A stretch of DNA of 64,000 nt from Paenibacillus radicis (ex Gao et al. 2016) (lineage in GTDB: Bacteria; Bacillota; Bacilli; Paenibacillales; Paenibacillaceae), in the NCBI RefSeq assembly GCF_014641555.1, contig NZ_BMHY01000004.1, forward strand, positions 479,049-543,048, read 5' to 3'. The notes under the pieces were generated by a model that worked only from the letters and a program-made list of their open reading frames with translations, did not search any database and was not told where the DNA came from. Shown one piece after another: positions 34,148-41,699 of this stretch. Within the stretch, counting starts at the first letter, position 1, and every line of letters starts with the position of its first letter. A program made the translations under genes and the position numbers.

Positions 34148-36097
34148 TCAGCTCATTCGTTTCCTCAAATTACGCAGATAGCGCTGCCGGATAAAATAAA
34201 AGTAAGCCAGTTGAGCGGCTATAAAGCTAGCCAGCACGATACCGAGCTCCGCAGCAATTGACAGATAGAACATCGTCTGCAGCGCTGCAAATGCGAATAG
34301 GCTGTGAACGACTGCTACGCCTGTCGGTACGAAGAACAGTATAGCGAGCTGCCGGGTCACAATTGCGGACAATTCTTTGTCCGTCAAACCCAGCTTTGCA
34401 ATCATCGCGTATTGTCTTCGGTCATAATCCAGATCGGAGTACAGCCGGAAATAGAGAAAGCTGCCCGCGGCAATGAAGAACATGGCTCCAATCAATAGCG
34501 AGACCAGGAGCATCATGCTGTATAAGCTCCTCTGTACTTCATACAGCGTTCCGCTTACCGTAATCGCATAAGGGGCTCCCGATTGATACCGGACGAGACC
34601 GTCCTTCGCCAATTGCGCACCTATCCCAGCTGTCTCCTTATAATCTGGCACATAGAAGCCAGTGTACCGGTCCACCGAATCCGGCACGATGCGCTCGAAT
34701 AAATCATCGCTCACGACGATGCCGCCGAATTCCGCTTCAAGCTCAATATCCAGTTTAGCCGATAAGTAATTCGGTATCGGCACATGCGTCGTATAGCCGG
34801 TTTCATGAATGGTTATATCGGGCTGATCCATGAGCAAATAGCTATCCATTTTGCGGGCAGAGATATAGCTTCTCTCGCGCTGCGTTGTCAGAATGACGAG
34901 CCCTTCCCCGCCTTGGAGCTGCTTCTCGTCGAAAGCATGTCCCGCCAGCTCGACCGCCGTCTTGTAGTCCGAGAATCGGATAATCGGCAGCGTTCGAAGC
35001 CGCTTGGGCGTGTTCGCGGCGCGAACCTCGACATAGTGGATCGGCATCTCTGCGATCTGATAATCGATCCCTTTAGACGCTAATTCTGCTTTCAATTGCT
35101 CCACATGATTTTCTCCAACTTGGCTGCCTTGCTTGGCTACATAGGCGATAGCCGCCGGGTAATCTTCCAGAAACGACCGCAGCAGCGTATGGGTAGAAGC
35201 AAATACGCCTACAGAACAAAACGACACTGTTGATAAAATCGTAACCATGAAAAACATGCGGGCATTGTCCTTGAACCGATGCGCCAGACTAGCAATCGTA
35301 ACGACATTCGTGCGCCGCCAAGACAACGGCCGATATCGTTTCAGCCTTTGAACGGCCAGGCCGATCAACTGTGCATACAGCAAATACGTTCCGACAATTG
35401 TCATAGCTACTACTGGAATCACGCGATAATATACCGTAGTAGCGGCTGATGTAGCTGCCAGCGCATAGCTTGCGGCGAGCAATATGATCGCCAGTAAGGC
35501 AAGCACGGTCGACGGTTTTTGGTTCGCCTTCGGCCGCTGCCCTGCCTGAAACAGATCAACGAGCCTGCTGGAGCCCAGCATTGCGGAAGTAATGAGCGAG
35601 ATTGCTACAAACAATGCGGCGAAAGAGCCGATTGTCCAAAGCAGCGGAGACCATGTCACTTGGAACGGCAGCGACGGGATGTCGAGAAAGGCACTGCAAA
35701 CCATCAAGAACAGCTTACCGGTCAGCAAGCCTGCAATGATGCCAAGTCCGATAGCGGCGATCCCGATCAGCATATTTTCCCAGAAGACGAGATGGCCAAG
35801 CTGCCGCGTTGTCATTCCGTGCATCCGATAAATCCCGAACTCCCGGCTGCGGCTATTCAGAAATGAACTAACCGAATAAAGCACGAACAGGAAGGCGAAC
35901 GCATATAAAATCCATTCTGCTCCTACCATCGCGTTCACAGCCGAGTCTGCCAGCAAACCGCCTTTAATGGCCGGATGGCTCGTAAACAAGGCACATACGA
36001 AAAAAATCATGACCGAAAACGCGCTGCTAATGAAATAAGCGGCATAGGTCCTTTTGTTGCGTACAACGTTTCTAAGGGCGAACGAAAGAAAGGTCAC
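34148..36097 (-). CDS. BceB-type ABC transporter permease
   Basis: A 649-residue permease of the antimicrobial-peptide (Bce) type, with about ten membrane helices. The N-terminal LSFALRNVVRNKRTYAAYFISS is the family signature. A large extracellular domain of about 200 residues (about 310-510, between helices seven and eight) is the expected peptide-sensing part. FtsX-like segments LLVSLLIGAMFFIAAGSFLYFRLYSDLDYDRRQYAMIAKLGLT end the protein. It forms a complex with the ATPase encoded just upstream (26-base overlap) and with the kinase, and removes peptides such as bacitracin from their lipid target. Confidence 0.92.
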   Translation of the reverse strand: MTFLSFALRNVVRNKRTYAAYFISSAFSVMIFFVCALFTSHPAIKGGLLADSAVNAMVGAEWILYAFAFLFVLYSVSSFLNSRSREFGIYRMHGMTTRQLGHLVFWENMLIGIAAIGLGIIAGLLTGKLFLMVCSAFLDIPSLPFQVTWSPLLWTIGSFAALFVAISLITSAMLGSSRLVDLFQAGQRPKANQKPSTVLALLAIILLAASYALAATSAATTVYYRVIPVVAMTIVGTYLLYAQLIGLAVQRLKRYRPLSWRRTNVVTIASLAHRFKDNARMFFMVTILSTVSFCSVGVFASTHTLLRSFLEDYPAAIAYVAKQGSQVGENHVEQLKAELASKGIDYQIAEMPIHYVEVRAANTPKRLRTLPIIRFSDYKTAVELAGHAFDEKQLQGGEGLVILTTQRERSYISARKMDSYLLMDQPDITIHETGYTTHVPIPNYLSAKLDIELEAEFGGIVVSDDLFERIVPDSVDRYTGFYVPDYKETAGIGAQLAKDGLVRYQSGAPYAITVSGTLYEVQRSLYSMMLLVSLLIGAMFFIAAGSFLYFRLYSDLDYDRRQYAMIAKLGLTDKELSAIVTRQLAILFFVPTGVAVVHSLFAFAALQTMFYLSIAAELGIVLASFIAAQLAYFYFIRQRYLRNLRKRMS

Positions 36098-36842
36098 GAA
36101 TGTCGCCTCCGAGCAGCGACAGCATATCGATGATGCTTTGGAAAAAACTCTGTCTGCTGTCCCCTTTATAAATTTCGTTATAGAACTTTCCGTCCTTTAC
36201 GAAAATAACCCGGCTGCAATAGCTCGCGGCCACCGCATCATGCGTCGCCATCAAAACAGTTGTCCTCTCCTCCGCGTTCAAGGCAGAGATCAGCGACATC
36301 ACATCGCCTGCCGATTTGGAATCGAGATTGCCTGTCGGCTCGTCGGCCAGAAGCAAAGCGGGATGGTGAATAATCGCTCTGGCGATAGCCGTACGCTGCA
36401 TTTGCCCCCCTGACAGCTCGTAAGGAAATTGTCCTTCGTTTGCTGAGAGCGAAAGCTTCTGCATGACTTGCTGCAAGCGTTGTTCCGCCTCTTGGACCGG
36501 AATACCGTCGAGCAGCAGCGGCAAGGCGATATTTTCCTCCACCGTCAGCGTATCCAGCAAATTGAACTGCTGAAAGACGAACCCAAGCTCCCGTCTGCGG
36601 AATAACGCCATCTCTTCCTTGTTGAGTGCATGCGGATCATGACCGCGCAGGCTGACCGAGCCTGCCGTCGGCTCATCGATCGTCGCGACCACGTTCAGCA
36701 ATGTCGTTTTCCCGCTGCCGGAAGGCCCCATAATGCCTACAAATTCGCCCTCCTCGACGGAAAACTGCAGATGATCCAGCGCTGTCCGGGCTACTTTGCC
36801 CTCGTAGATTTTCGTTAATTGATTCACCTCAAGCAATGCCAA
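36072..36842 (-). CDS. BceA-type ABC transporter ATPase
   Basis: A 256-residue ABC ATPase of the LolD/MacB/BceA group. Walker A is GPSGSGKTTLLNVVA at about residues 39-53, the Q-loop lies in FVFQQFNLLDTL, the signature is YELSGGQMQRTAIARAI, and Walker B is LLLADEPTGNLDS. The start is a TTG at 36842 downstream of AGGGGG. The permease frame begins inside its 3' end. A candidate regulatory inverted repeat lies about 85 bases upstream, in the gap after the kinase gene, so the transporter likely has its own promoter, as in other Bce systems. Confidence 0.93.
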   Translation of the reverse strand: MALLEVNQLTKIYEGKVARTALDHLQFSVEEGEFVGIMGPSGSGKTTLLNVVATIDEPTAGSVSLRGHDPHALNKEEMALFRRRELGFVFQQFNLLDTLTVEENIALPLLLDGIPVQEAEQRLQQVMQKLSLSANEGQFPYELSGGQMQRTAIARAIIHHPALLLADEPTGNLDSKSAGDVMSLISALNAEERTTVLMATHDAVAASYCSRVIFVKDGKFYNEIYKGDSRQSFFQSIIDMLSLLGGDIRDLSFVRP

Positions 36843-36926
36843 CTCGCCGCTTCACCCCCTGCTGCCCTCTTGCAACCAGTATATCGAATACCGGTATGCT
36901 CTTTCTATCCATGCAGCTTACAGTTT

Positions 36927-36944
36927 CCTTACTATATTGTAAGG
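36927..36944. promoter_or_regulatory. candidate Bce-regulator operator upstream of the transporter genes
   Basis: An inverted repeat CCTTAC-TATATT-GTAAGG lies in the gap between the kinase gene and the ABC ATPase gene. A minus-strand -10-like TATACT (36883-36878) with a poor -35 is 43 bases downstream, a distance suited to an activator. Further TTAC halves are nearby. Binding by the encoded response regulator is inferred, not shown. Confidence 0.4.
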
Positions 36945-36984
36945 TTTGATTCGGAAAAGCCGTAATCAAACGAATGGGTGTTAT

Positions 36985-37968
36985 TTAGAATCGGATCGTT
37001 ACCGTCGTTCCTTGCCCGGCCACAGAATCGATCTCGGCAGTATGCCCCAGCTTTTCGCATATTTGCCGGACCAGATACAGCCCCATACCTGTCGATTCTT
37101 CGTATCTTCTTCCATTCTCTCCGGTAAAGTAGGCATCAAACACTTTGGGCACATCACTTTTTGGAATGCCTATGCCTTCATCCCGGATTTCAAGCACGGT
37201 CTGCTCCCCGCTTCTATAAGCGGTAAAATAAACCTTCGTGCCTTTGCCCGCCGAATAGCGAACCGCATTCGTAATAAGCTGGGCGATGACGAAGCTTAGC
37301 CATTTGTCGTCCGATGCGACCGTTAAATGCTTGTCGATGTCGATTTGCGGATAAACACTGTTGCGGATAAACAGCCTTTTTTGGCTGGAGGTTGCGTTTC
37401 GAACGACCGTTTCAAGCTGTAGTTGCTCTACATGCAAGTCATGCTCGAAACGATCGAGCCTAGACGTGTAAAGAACCGTCTCCAGCCCTTTGCGAAGCCG
37501 GTCCAGCTCGTCCCCGATAGCGCGAAACCGGCTGTCGTCTTCTTCCTGAATCAACAAATGAATGACTGAAATCGGCGTCTTCATCTGGTGAACCCATTGA
37601 TTGACGAATTGGCTATGCTCTTCGTTTTTATGCTTCAGCTCAATCAGCTCTGACTGATAGAGCCGGAATTGGCTTTTTTGCAGCTGATGAAGCGCCTCTG
37701 CCAGCGGTGTATACTGCTTAGCAGCAGCCGCACCCGTCGAATAGGATTCCAGTGAACCCGCTGGTACGGACAATCGCTGATAGAAGCTGCGGTTCGACAG
37801 ATACCTGTACACCAAGTAGAGCAAAAGAATGCAGCCGCTCAGCAAGGCTGCATAAATAGCAGTGTCCAGCTTGTGCAAGCCATCGAGCCAATAGACGAGT
37901 CCCGTGACGAGCAGCTGGAGTACATAAATGAGAATGAGCGAGCTTTGCTCGCGGAGAAACAGCTTCAC
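36985..37968 (-). CDS. BceS-type intramembrane-sensing histidine kinase
   Basis: A 327-residue kinase with two membrane helices close together (SLILIYVLQLLVTGLVYWL and TAIYAALLSGCILLLYLVY) and almost no extracellular domain. This is typical of kinases that sense through a partner ABC transporter. The phospho-histidine lies in VNQWVHQMKTPISVIHLL, with HATPase motifs ITNAVRYSAGKGTKV, IRDEGIGIPKSDVPKVFDAYF and STGMGLYLVRQICEKLGH. The GTG start overlaps the response regulator stop (GTGA). It works with the Bce transporter encoded downstream. Confidence 0.92.
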   Translation of the reverse strand: MKLFLREQSSLILIYVLQLLVTGLVYWLDGLHKLDTAIYAALLSGCILLLYLVYRYLSNRSFYQRLSVPAGSLESYSTGAAAAKQYTPLAEALHQLQKSQFRLYQSELIELKHKNEEHSQFVNQWVHQMKTPISVIHLLIQEEDDSRFRAIGDELDRLRKGLETVLYTSRLDRFEHDLHVEQLQLETVVRNATSSQKRLFIRNSVYPQIDIDKHLTVASDDKWLSFVIAQLITNAVRYSAGKGTKVYFTAYRSGEQTVLEIRDEGIGIPKSDVPKVFDAYFTGENGRRYEESTGMGLYLVRQICEKLGHTAEIDSVAGQGTTVTIRF

Positions 37969-38669
37969 TGCGGCAGCCCCCAGTCAGGATTGAGCCGGTA
38001 GCCTTGGCCGCGTATCGTTTGCAAGCCATGCTCAATTCCAAGCTGCGCAAGCTTCTTGCGCATACGGGTCATATAGACATTAAGCGTATTGTCATCTACA
38101 AAAGCCTGATCGTCCCAAATCGTCTCCAGCAGCCGATCGCGGCTAACGACCAGACTAGAACGTTTCATTAATTCATTCATCATTTTCATTTCGGTAAAGC
38201 TCAGTTCAACAGACTGCGACTGATAGTTCAACTGCAGCCGTTCGGAATCCAGCGTCAAGCCGCCAACTTCCAATAGCCGGTTATCCGTCTGTGCCGATGC
38301 GTAGCTGCCGTAAGCGCGCCGGAGCTGGCTGTTGATTTTGGCCGTAACAATCTCATAATCAAATGGTTTCGTCATATAATCGTCTGCGCCGTTCTCTAGC
38401 GCCATCACTTGATCCATCTTGCTCTCGCGGGCGGAGATGAACAGAATCGGGCATGTGGACAGGCTTCGGATCTGCCTGCACCAATAATAACCGTCGAACC
38501 TGGGAAGATTGACGTCCATCAGAACGAGATGAGGCGAGTACTGCTCGAATTGCTGTTTGACGGTATCAAAATCTTGGACGGCACGCGTCTCGTAGCCGAA
38601 TTTTTGCAAATGATCCTCCAACAGCCGGACGAGATGCTGGTCATCCTCCACAATAAATAGTTTGAACAC
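37965..38669 (-). CDS. BceR-type response regulator
   Basis: A 234-residue OmpR-family regulator. The receiver (KLFIVEDDQHLVRLLEDHL; aspartate in LVLMDVNLPRFDGY; K in DDYMTKPFDYE) is followed by a winged helix (LSFTEMKMMNELMKRSSLVVSRDRLLETIW, DDNTLNVYMTRMRKKLAQLG and IRGQGYRL). The GTG at 38669 was chosen over ATG 38708 because AGGGAAGGGTAGGGAAG lies inside the extra codons and VFKLFIVEDD is the family start. It is the first gene of the Bce module and probably activates the transporter genes. Confidence 0.92.
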   Translation of the reverse strand: MFKLFIVEDDQHLVRLLEDHLQKFGYETRAVQDFDTVKQQFEQYSPHLVLMDVNLPRFDGYYWCRQIRSLSTCPILFISARESKMDQVMALENGADDYMTKPFDYEIVTAKINSQLRRAYGSYASAQTDNRLLEVGGLTLDSERLQLNYQSQSVELSFTEMKMMNELMKRSSLVVSRDRLLETIWDDQAFVDDNTLNVYMTRMRKKLAQLGIEHGLQTIRGQGYRLNPDWGLPQ

Positions 38670-38866
38670 CGGCTTCCCTACCCTTCCCTCTAAACCTATC
38701 TCTTTCATTATTCACAAATCAGCGTCCTATCGCAAATGTTTTGGGCGGGCTGGCACCCGCTTTCTTCGCTATTTTCCCGCACAAATAGGCAAATACCGCC
38801 ATAAAATAAAGCATAAGCTCGACATCTAATCTCTGCTATCAAACCTTCGGGAGGTAGTTTTTTATT

Positions 38867-39526
38867 ATGGTCGATTATGATGCATTACACGAGAACGCCC
38901 CGGCAAGCGGACAGACCGAGCCGGAGCGGTCGCTCGTTCCCGGCTTTGGAAGCCCCGGCTTTCCTGGTGGCGGGCCGGGGTTTCCTGGTGGCCCTGGCGG
39001 CCCAGGATTCCCTGGGGGACCAGGGTTTCCCGGTGGCCTTGGCGGCCCAGGATTTCCTGGGGGACCAGCGTTTCCTGGCAACCCCGGCGGACAGGGTTTC
39101 CCAGGAGGCGGCCCGGGGCCGATCGGACCTGGCGGCGTACCGCAGCAGTTATCACCCTCCAACCTTACCAGTCTGTTAAATCAATTCCCCCGTCCCGGCG
39201 GCTCGCCTTCAGGCGAAATGGTACTGCTTTACAACATTTTGAAAAACAATCCGTCCATGCTGCAATTGGTCATCCAACAGCGTCCGCAATCGTTGCAGCA
39301 AGCCGTTCAATTCGCGCAGATCGGCGGCGTTGGCGCGCCGCGCTACTCCGATTCCCGAGTAATGCCGGGCATATGCTACAACCGCTGGACGCTCGCCTTC
39401 ACCTTCAATGACGTCTTTTTGTTCTTCCAGGTTACGAACATGTTCGGTTTTGTCGTTGCCTACTGTTACCCGTTCCTTACCCCTTGTATCGTTCCGAACT
39501 TCCAAATTCTGTTCGCGCTTTGCTAG
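38867..39526 (+). CDS. collagen-like Gly-X-Y protein with hydrophobic C-terminal domain
   Basis: A 219-residue protein with three parts. After about 26 residues comes a collagen-like run of Gly-X-Y triplets ([12 protein letters not shown] and similar; about residues 27-85) in which Y is nearly always proline. Next is a Gln/Asn-rich region ([29 protein letters not shown]). The C-terminal 55 residues are aromatic, with four cysteines ([19 protein letters not shown] and a terminal C). The DNA repeats with a 45-base period. A site GGGAGG lies 12 bases before the ATG, and a terminator follows. A spore-coat or surface role is only a guess. Confidence 0.7.
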   Translation: MVDYDALHENAPASGQTEPERSLVPGFGSPGFPGGGPGFPGGPGGPGFPGGPGFPGGLGGPGFPGGPAFPGNPGGQGFPGGGPGPIGPGGVPQQLSPSNLTSLLNQFPRPGGSPSGEMVLLYNILKNNPSMLQLVIQQRPQSLQQAVQFAQIGGVGAPRYSDSRVMPGICYNRWTLAFTFNDVFLFFQVTNMFGFVVAYCYPFLTPCIVPNFQILFALC

Positions 39527-39550
39527 CGCTGACGGTACAAAGCAAAACAA

Positions 39551-39577
39551 GCAGCCGCGAAAGATCGCGGCTGCTTG
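39551..39577. terminator. bidirectional terminator
   Basis: A perfect 10-bp stem (GCAGCCGCGA/TCGCGGCTGC, loop AAGA) between the collagen-like gene and the convergent radical SAM gene. Confidence 0.8.
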
Positions 39578-39596
39578 TTGTTATTTATTGCTATTG

Positions 39597-40475
39597 CTAG
39601 GTTCCAAAGCGTTTGCGGTAGCCGCATTTACGGCATAGCTCTTCGACTGCTTCCCGTCTCGAAAAACCTTCATAAAGCCGCGTTGCCCGCTCGCCTTCAA
39701 CAATATCAGAAAACGGCTTATCGTTTATGTTGCCAAGATCGATTACACCTTCGCCATCCAGACAGCAAGGGACAACCGTACCATCTACCAGAATGCCCGC
39801 CTGATTACGAAGGCCATGGCAGAAGCCTTTTCCATCATCCTCTTCCGCCTTTAGATCCGGCCACTCAAATTCATAGTCCTGATTGAGATATACGCGGTCA
39901 GTCAGCTTCAATCCGCTTCCCGGCGATACCCGCTCCTCGATAAAATAATCGAGCTCGAACTCTTTTTCGATAGTGGACAAAATCTCGCGGTTACGATTGC
40001 GCTGCGCATTCGTCATATTATCCTCACTCAAATTCCAAAGCCTCAGTGAAATGAGCATATCCGTCTGCTCCAGCGCCTCTCGGACGAAGGAAAGCACACT
40101 TCCGATATAACCATCCTTGTCCACGGAGCCTTCATGACCGTCAAAGCTGTGCAAGGAGAAATTCATCTGGCGAATCGCTGGTTTCGTCAGCAGCTTATGC
40201 TTGTTTTTCTGCAGCAGCGTACCGTTAGTTGTGATGTTAACCTTAAAGCCCTTTTCATGACTAATATCGAGAAGCTGATCGATTTTCGGATGAAGCAGCG
40301 GCTCGCCCTTCAGGTGAAAATAAATATAATCGGTATGCGGCTTAATCTGATCCAAGCGCATTGTGAAATCTTCCACTGCTATAAAACCTTTCGCCCGCTC
40401 GGTTGGCGGACAAAAGCTGCATGCCAAGTTGCAGATGCTCGTTATTTCCATATAGAACTTTTTGAACTTCTTCAT
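39597..40475 (-). CDS. radical SAM/SPASM-domain protein
   Basis: A 292-residue radical S-adenosylmethionine enzyme. The [4Fe-4S] cluster motif CNLACSFC (CxxxCxxC) lies at residues 15-22, followed by KGEPLLHP, INITTNGTLL-like strands (KVNITTNGTLLQKN) and the usual barrel. The C-terminal SPASM-type auxiliary cluster region shows cysteines in GFCHGLRN, VVPCCLDG and LCRKCGYRK. Such enzymes often modify peptides or act in cofactor maturation. The closest gene is the collagen-like protein, but they are convergent, so a shared role is not shown. The ATG at 40475 was preferred to a TTG at 40490; GGAG lies nine bases upstream. Confidence 0.88.
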   Translation of the reverse strand: MKKFKKFYMEITSICNLACSFCPPTERAKGFIAVEDFTMRLDQIKPHTDYIYFHLKGEPLLHPKIDQLLDISHEKGFKVNITTNGTLLQKNKHKLLTKPAIRQMNFSLHSFDGHEGSVDKDGYIGSVLSFVREALEQTDMLISLRLWNLSEDNMTNAQRNRNREILSTIEKEFELDYFIEERVSPGSGLKLTDRVYLNQDYEFEWPDLKAEEDDGKGFCHGLRNQAGILVDGTVVPCCLDGEGVIDLGNINDKPFSDIVEGERATRLYEGFSRREAVEELCRKCGYRKRFGT

Positions 40476-40592
40476 TCCGGAATGCTCCAATCTTATAATT
40501 GCCTGTTTCTCTGCCTATTAAGCTATTATAGCATCATAAGGCTCACTGAGCCTATGTTTAACTTCTAATGTGCGAAACTCCAGGAAAACCCC

Positions 40593-40712
40593 GGGCTCAC
40601 TGCGCGTTTTGGCTCATGCTGTCGTTCTTGATTCCATTATCCATCGCTTACACGATGACAAATGAATAGAATCTGCAAAAGGCCATCCTGAACTCAAAAC
40701 GCTCCGCTCACC
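40593..40712. repeat. intergenic repeat, family B, copy 1
   Basis: About 120 bases with a diverged second copy at 63737-63857 in the same orientation. Shared blocks are TGCGCGTTTTGG, CTTGATTCCAT, TACGATGA-like, AATCTGC, and a final GAACTCAAAACGCTCC followed by CTCACCCT. The two ends are inverted (GCGTTTTG versus CAAAACGC), and inner blocks (GATTCCATT versus AATAGAATC, ATCG versus CGAT) can also pair, so it can fold into one long hairpin. Confidence 0.65.
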
Positions 40713-40924
40713 CTGCATACAGTAACCCATCGGAAACCTAACAATAAAAGCAATAATTCCAAAAACAATTAGCCTGACGGCTATAATAAACCGTTACCTC
40801 CGTTTATTTTTTCACTGTCTCTCACATCGCCCTAGACACATGTGGCTGATGTGGTGCCGGACCTCGCCTGCTGGGATGACTGCTAAGTTGCTTGGTGGCT
40901 AAGTTTCTAGGTTGTTAGATTGCT

Positions 40925-41145
40925 ATACAGCGAACCCACTTCGCAATTTAATGAAGCTCGGTTCGCAAATCGCACTTGAAATGTACGGATTCCAGCTGTT
41001 CTCCAGCATTAGCGAAGTGATTTTCGCTATTGGAGAAGCTAGGTTCACCAACAACGAAGTTCTGTTCGCTGTAGCATCGGCAACCACCATCCAACTCACG
41101 TATAGCGAAATTTGTTTCGCTCTTTAGCGAAGCAGGTTCGCTGCA
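40925..41145. repeat. cluster of AGCGAA/TTCGCT short hairpins
   Basis: At least four pairs of AGCGAA-type and TTCGCT-type hexamers separated by 6-8 bases, e.g. TAGCGAAGTGATTTTCGCTA, AACGAAGTTCTGTTCGCT, TAGCGAAATTTGTTTCGCT and TAGCGAAGCAGGTTCGCTGC. Each can form a small stem-loop. The hexamer arms are conserved while the loops differ, suggesting selection on the arms. Confidence 0.6.
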
Positions 41146-41160
41146 GACAGTAATTCGTCA

Positions 41161-41349
41161 ATCAAAATGTAAAAGTACATGCTGTCAGCCGCTTTTCAGG
41201 CGATTTATCGCTTCAAAATGCAATTGTGCATGCTGATCAGCCGAAAAAGTGCCACTAATGCGGAATCGAGGAATTTCAAATGCACTTTTGCATTTTGATG
41301 GCTGTTTGAGCCTCCTACTAGGCTCATCAGCCTGCACTTTTACATTTTG
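41161..41349. repeat. palindromic intergenic repeat, family A, copy 2
   Basis: Second copy of the 22265-22453 element with the same order of modules: ATCAAAATGTAAAAG start, TCAAAATGCA module, the inverted TTTCAAATGCACTTTTGCATTTTGA core and the terminal TGCACTTTTACATTTTGTT. The outer ends are inverted repeats of each other (CAAAATGTAAAAG with CTTTTACATTTTG). A 15-base start of a possible third copy is at 63914-63928. Confidence 0.75.
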
Positions 41350-41473
41350 TTCCTCATTTGTGCAAGGAGATAGGTTGAGGAATTAGTTAGTTACTTACTG
41401 TAGTTGGTTATCCGGCAATTAGCGATAGGATGATGTTTTAGTGTTTGAGAGGTTGGTTAGCTACATAGATTTT

Positions 41474-41630
41474 GCTTAGATATATCAATTTGTGCGAATA
41501 GGAAAGGTTTGAAGAGTTAACTGTTTTCTTCGTTTTCACTTAGATTCATCAATTCAGCGAAAGGAAGTAAGAATAAATAGTTGGTTTGTTTCTGTGAGCT
41601 AACTTATGTTCATCAATGTAAGCGTAGAGG
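41474..41630. repeat. three imperfect tandem repeats, period about 63 bases
   Basis: Cores CTTAGATATATCAATTTGTGCGAATAGG (41475-41502), CTTAGATTCATCAATTCAGCGAAAGG and ACTTATGTTCATCAATGTAAGCG recur at 41475, 41539 and 41602. The shared part is CTTAnnTTCATCAATnnnGCGnA. Confidence 0.4.
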
Positions 41631-41640
41631 ATGGGATGAG

Positions 41641-41692
41641 CAGAAAAAGGATGGGACGGCCTCTGAACAAGGCCGTCCCATCCTTTTTCTGC
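41641..41692 (-). terminator. strong terminator of the GH18 gene
   Basis: A stem of about 20 bp (GCAGAAAAAGGATGGGACGGCC with its complement, nine-base loop; outer CAGAAAAA/TTTTTCTG) lies eight bases after the stop codon, with T-rich tails on both strands. Confidence 0.85.
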
Positions 41693-41699
41693 TTGATGA

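Larger units (their letters stand above)
40476..41640. other. 1.16-kb gene-free region built of repeats
   Basis: No convincing gene lies between the radical SAM gene and the GH18 gene. The region is a chain of four repeat types: family B (40593-40712), AGCGAA/TTCGCT hairpins (40925-41145), family A (41161-41349) and 63-base imperfect repeats (41474-41630). A 71-codon open frame at 40912-41127 is a by-product of the hairpins. Confidence 0.6.

Noticed and set aside
38875..39162. Minus-strand frame encoding a Gly-X-Y proline-rich collagen
   Set aside because: It is the antisense of the Gly-Pro triplets on the plus strand (GGN/CCN codons read as each other), has no ribosome site, and the plus-strand gene has start, stop and terminator.
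40912..41127. 71-codon open frame in the repeat region
   Set aside because: Its repeating peptide motifs come from the AGCGAA/TTCGCT hairpins; no ribosome site.
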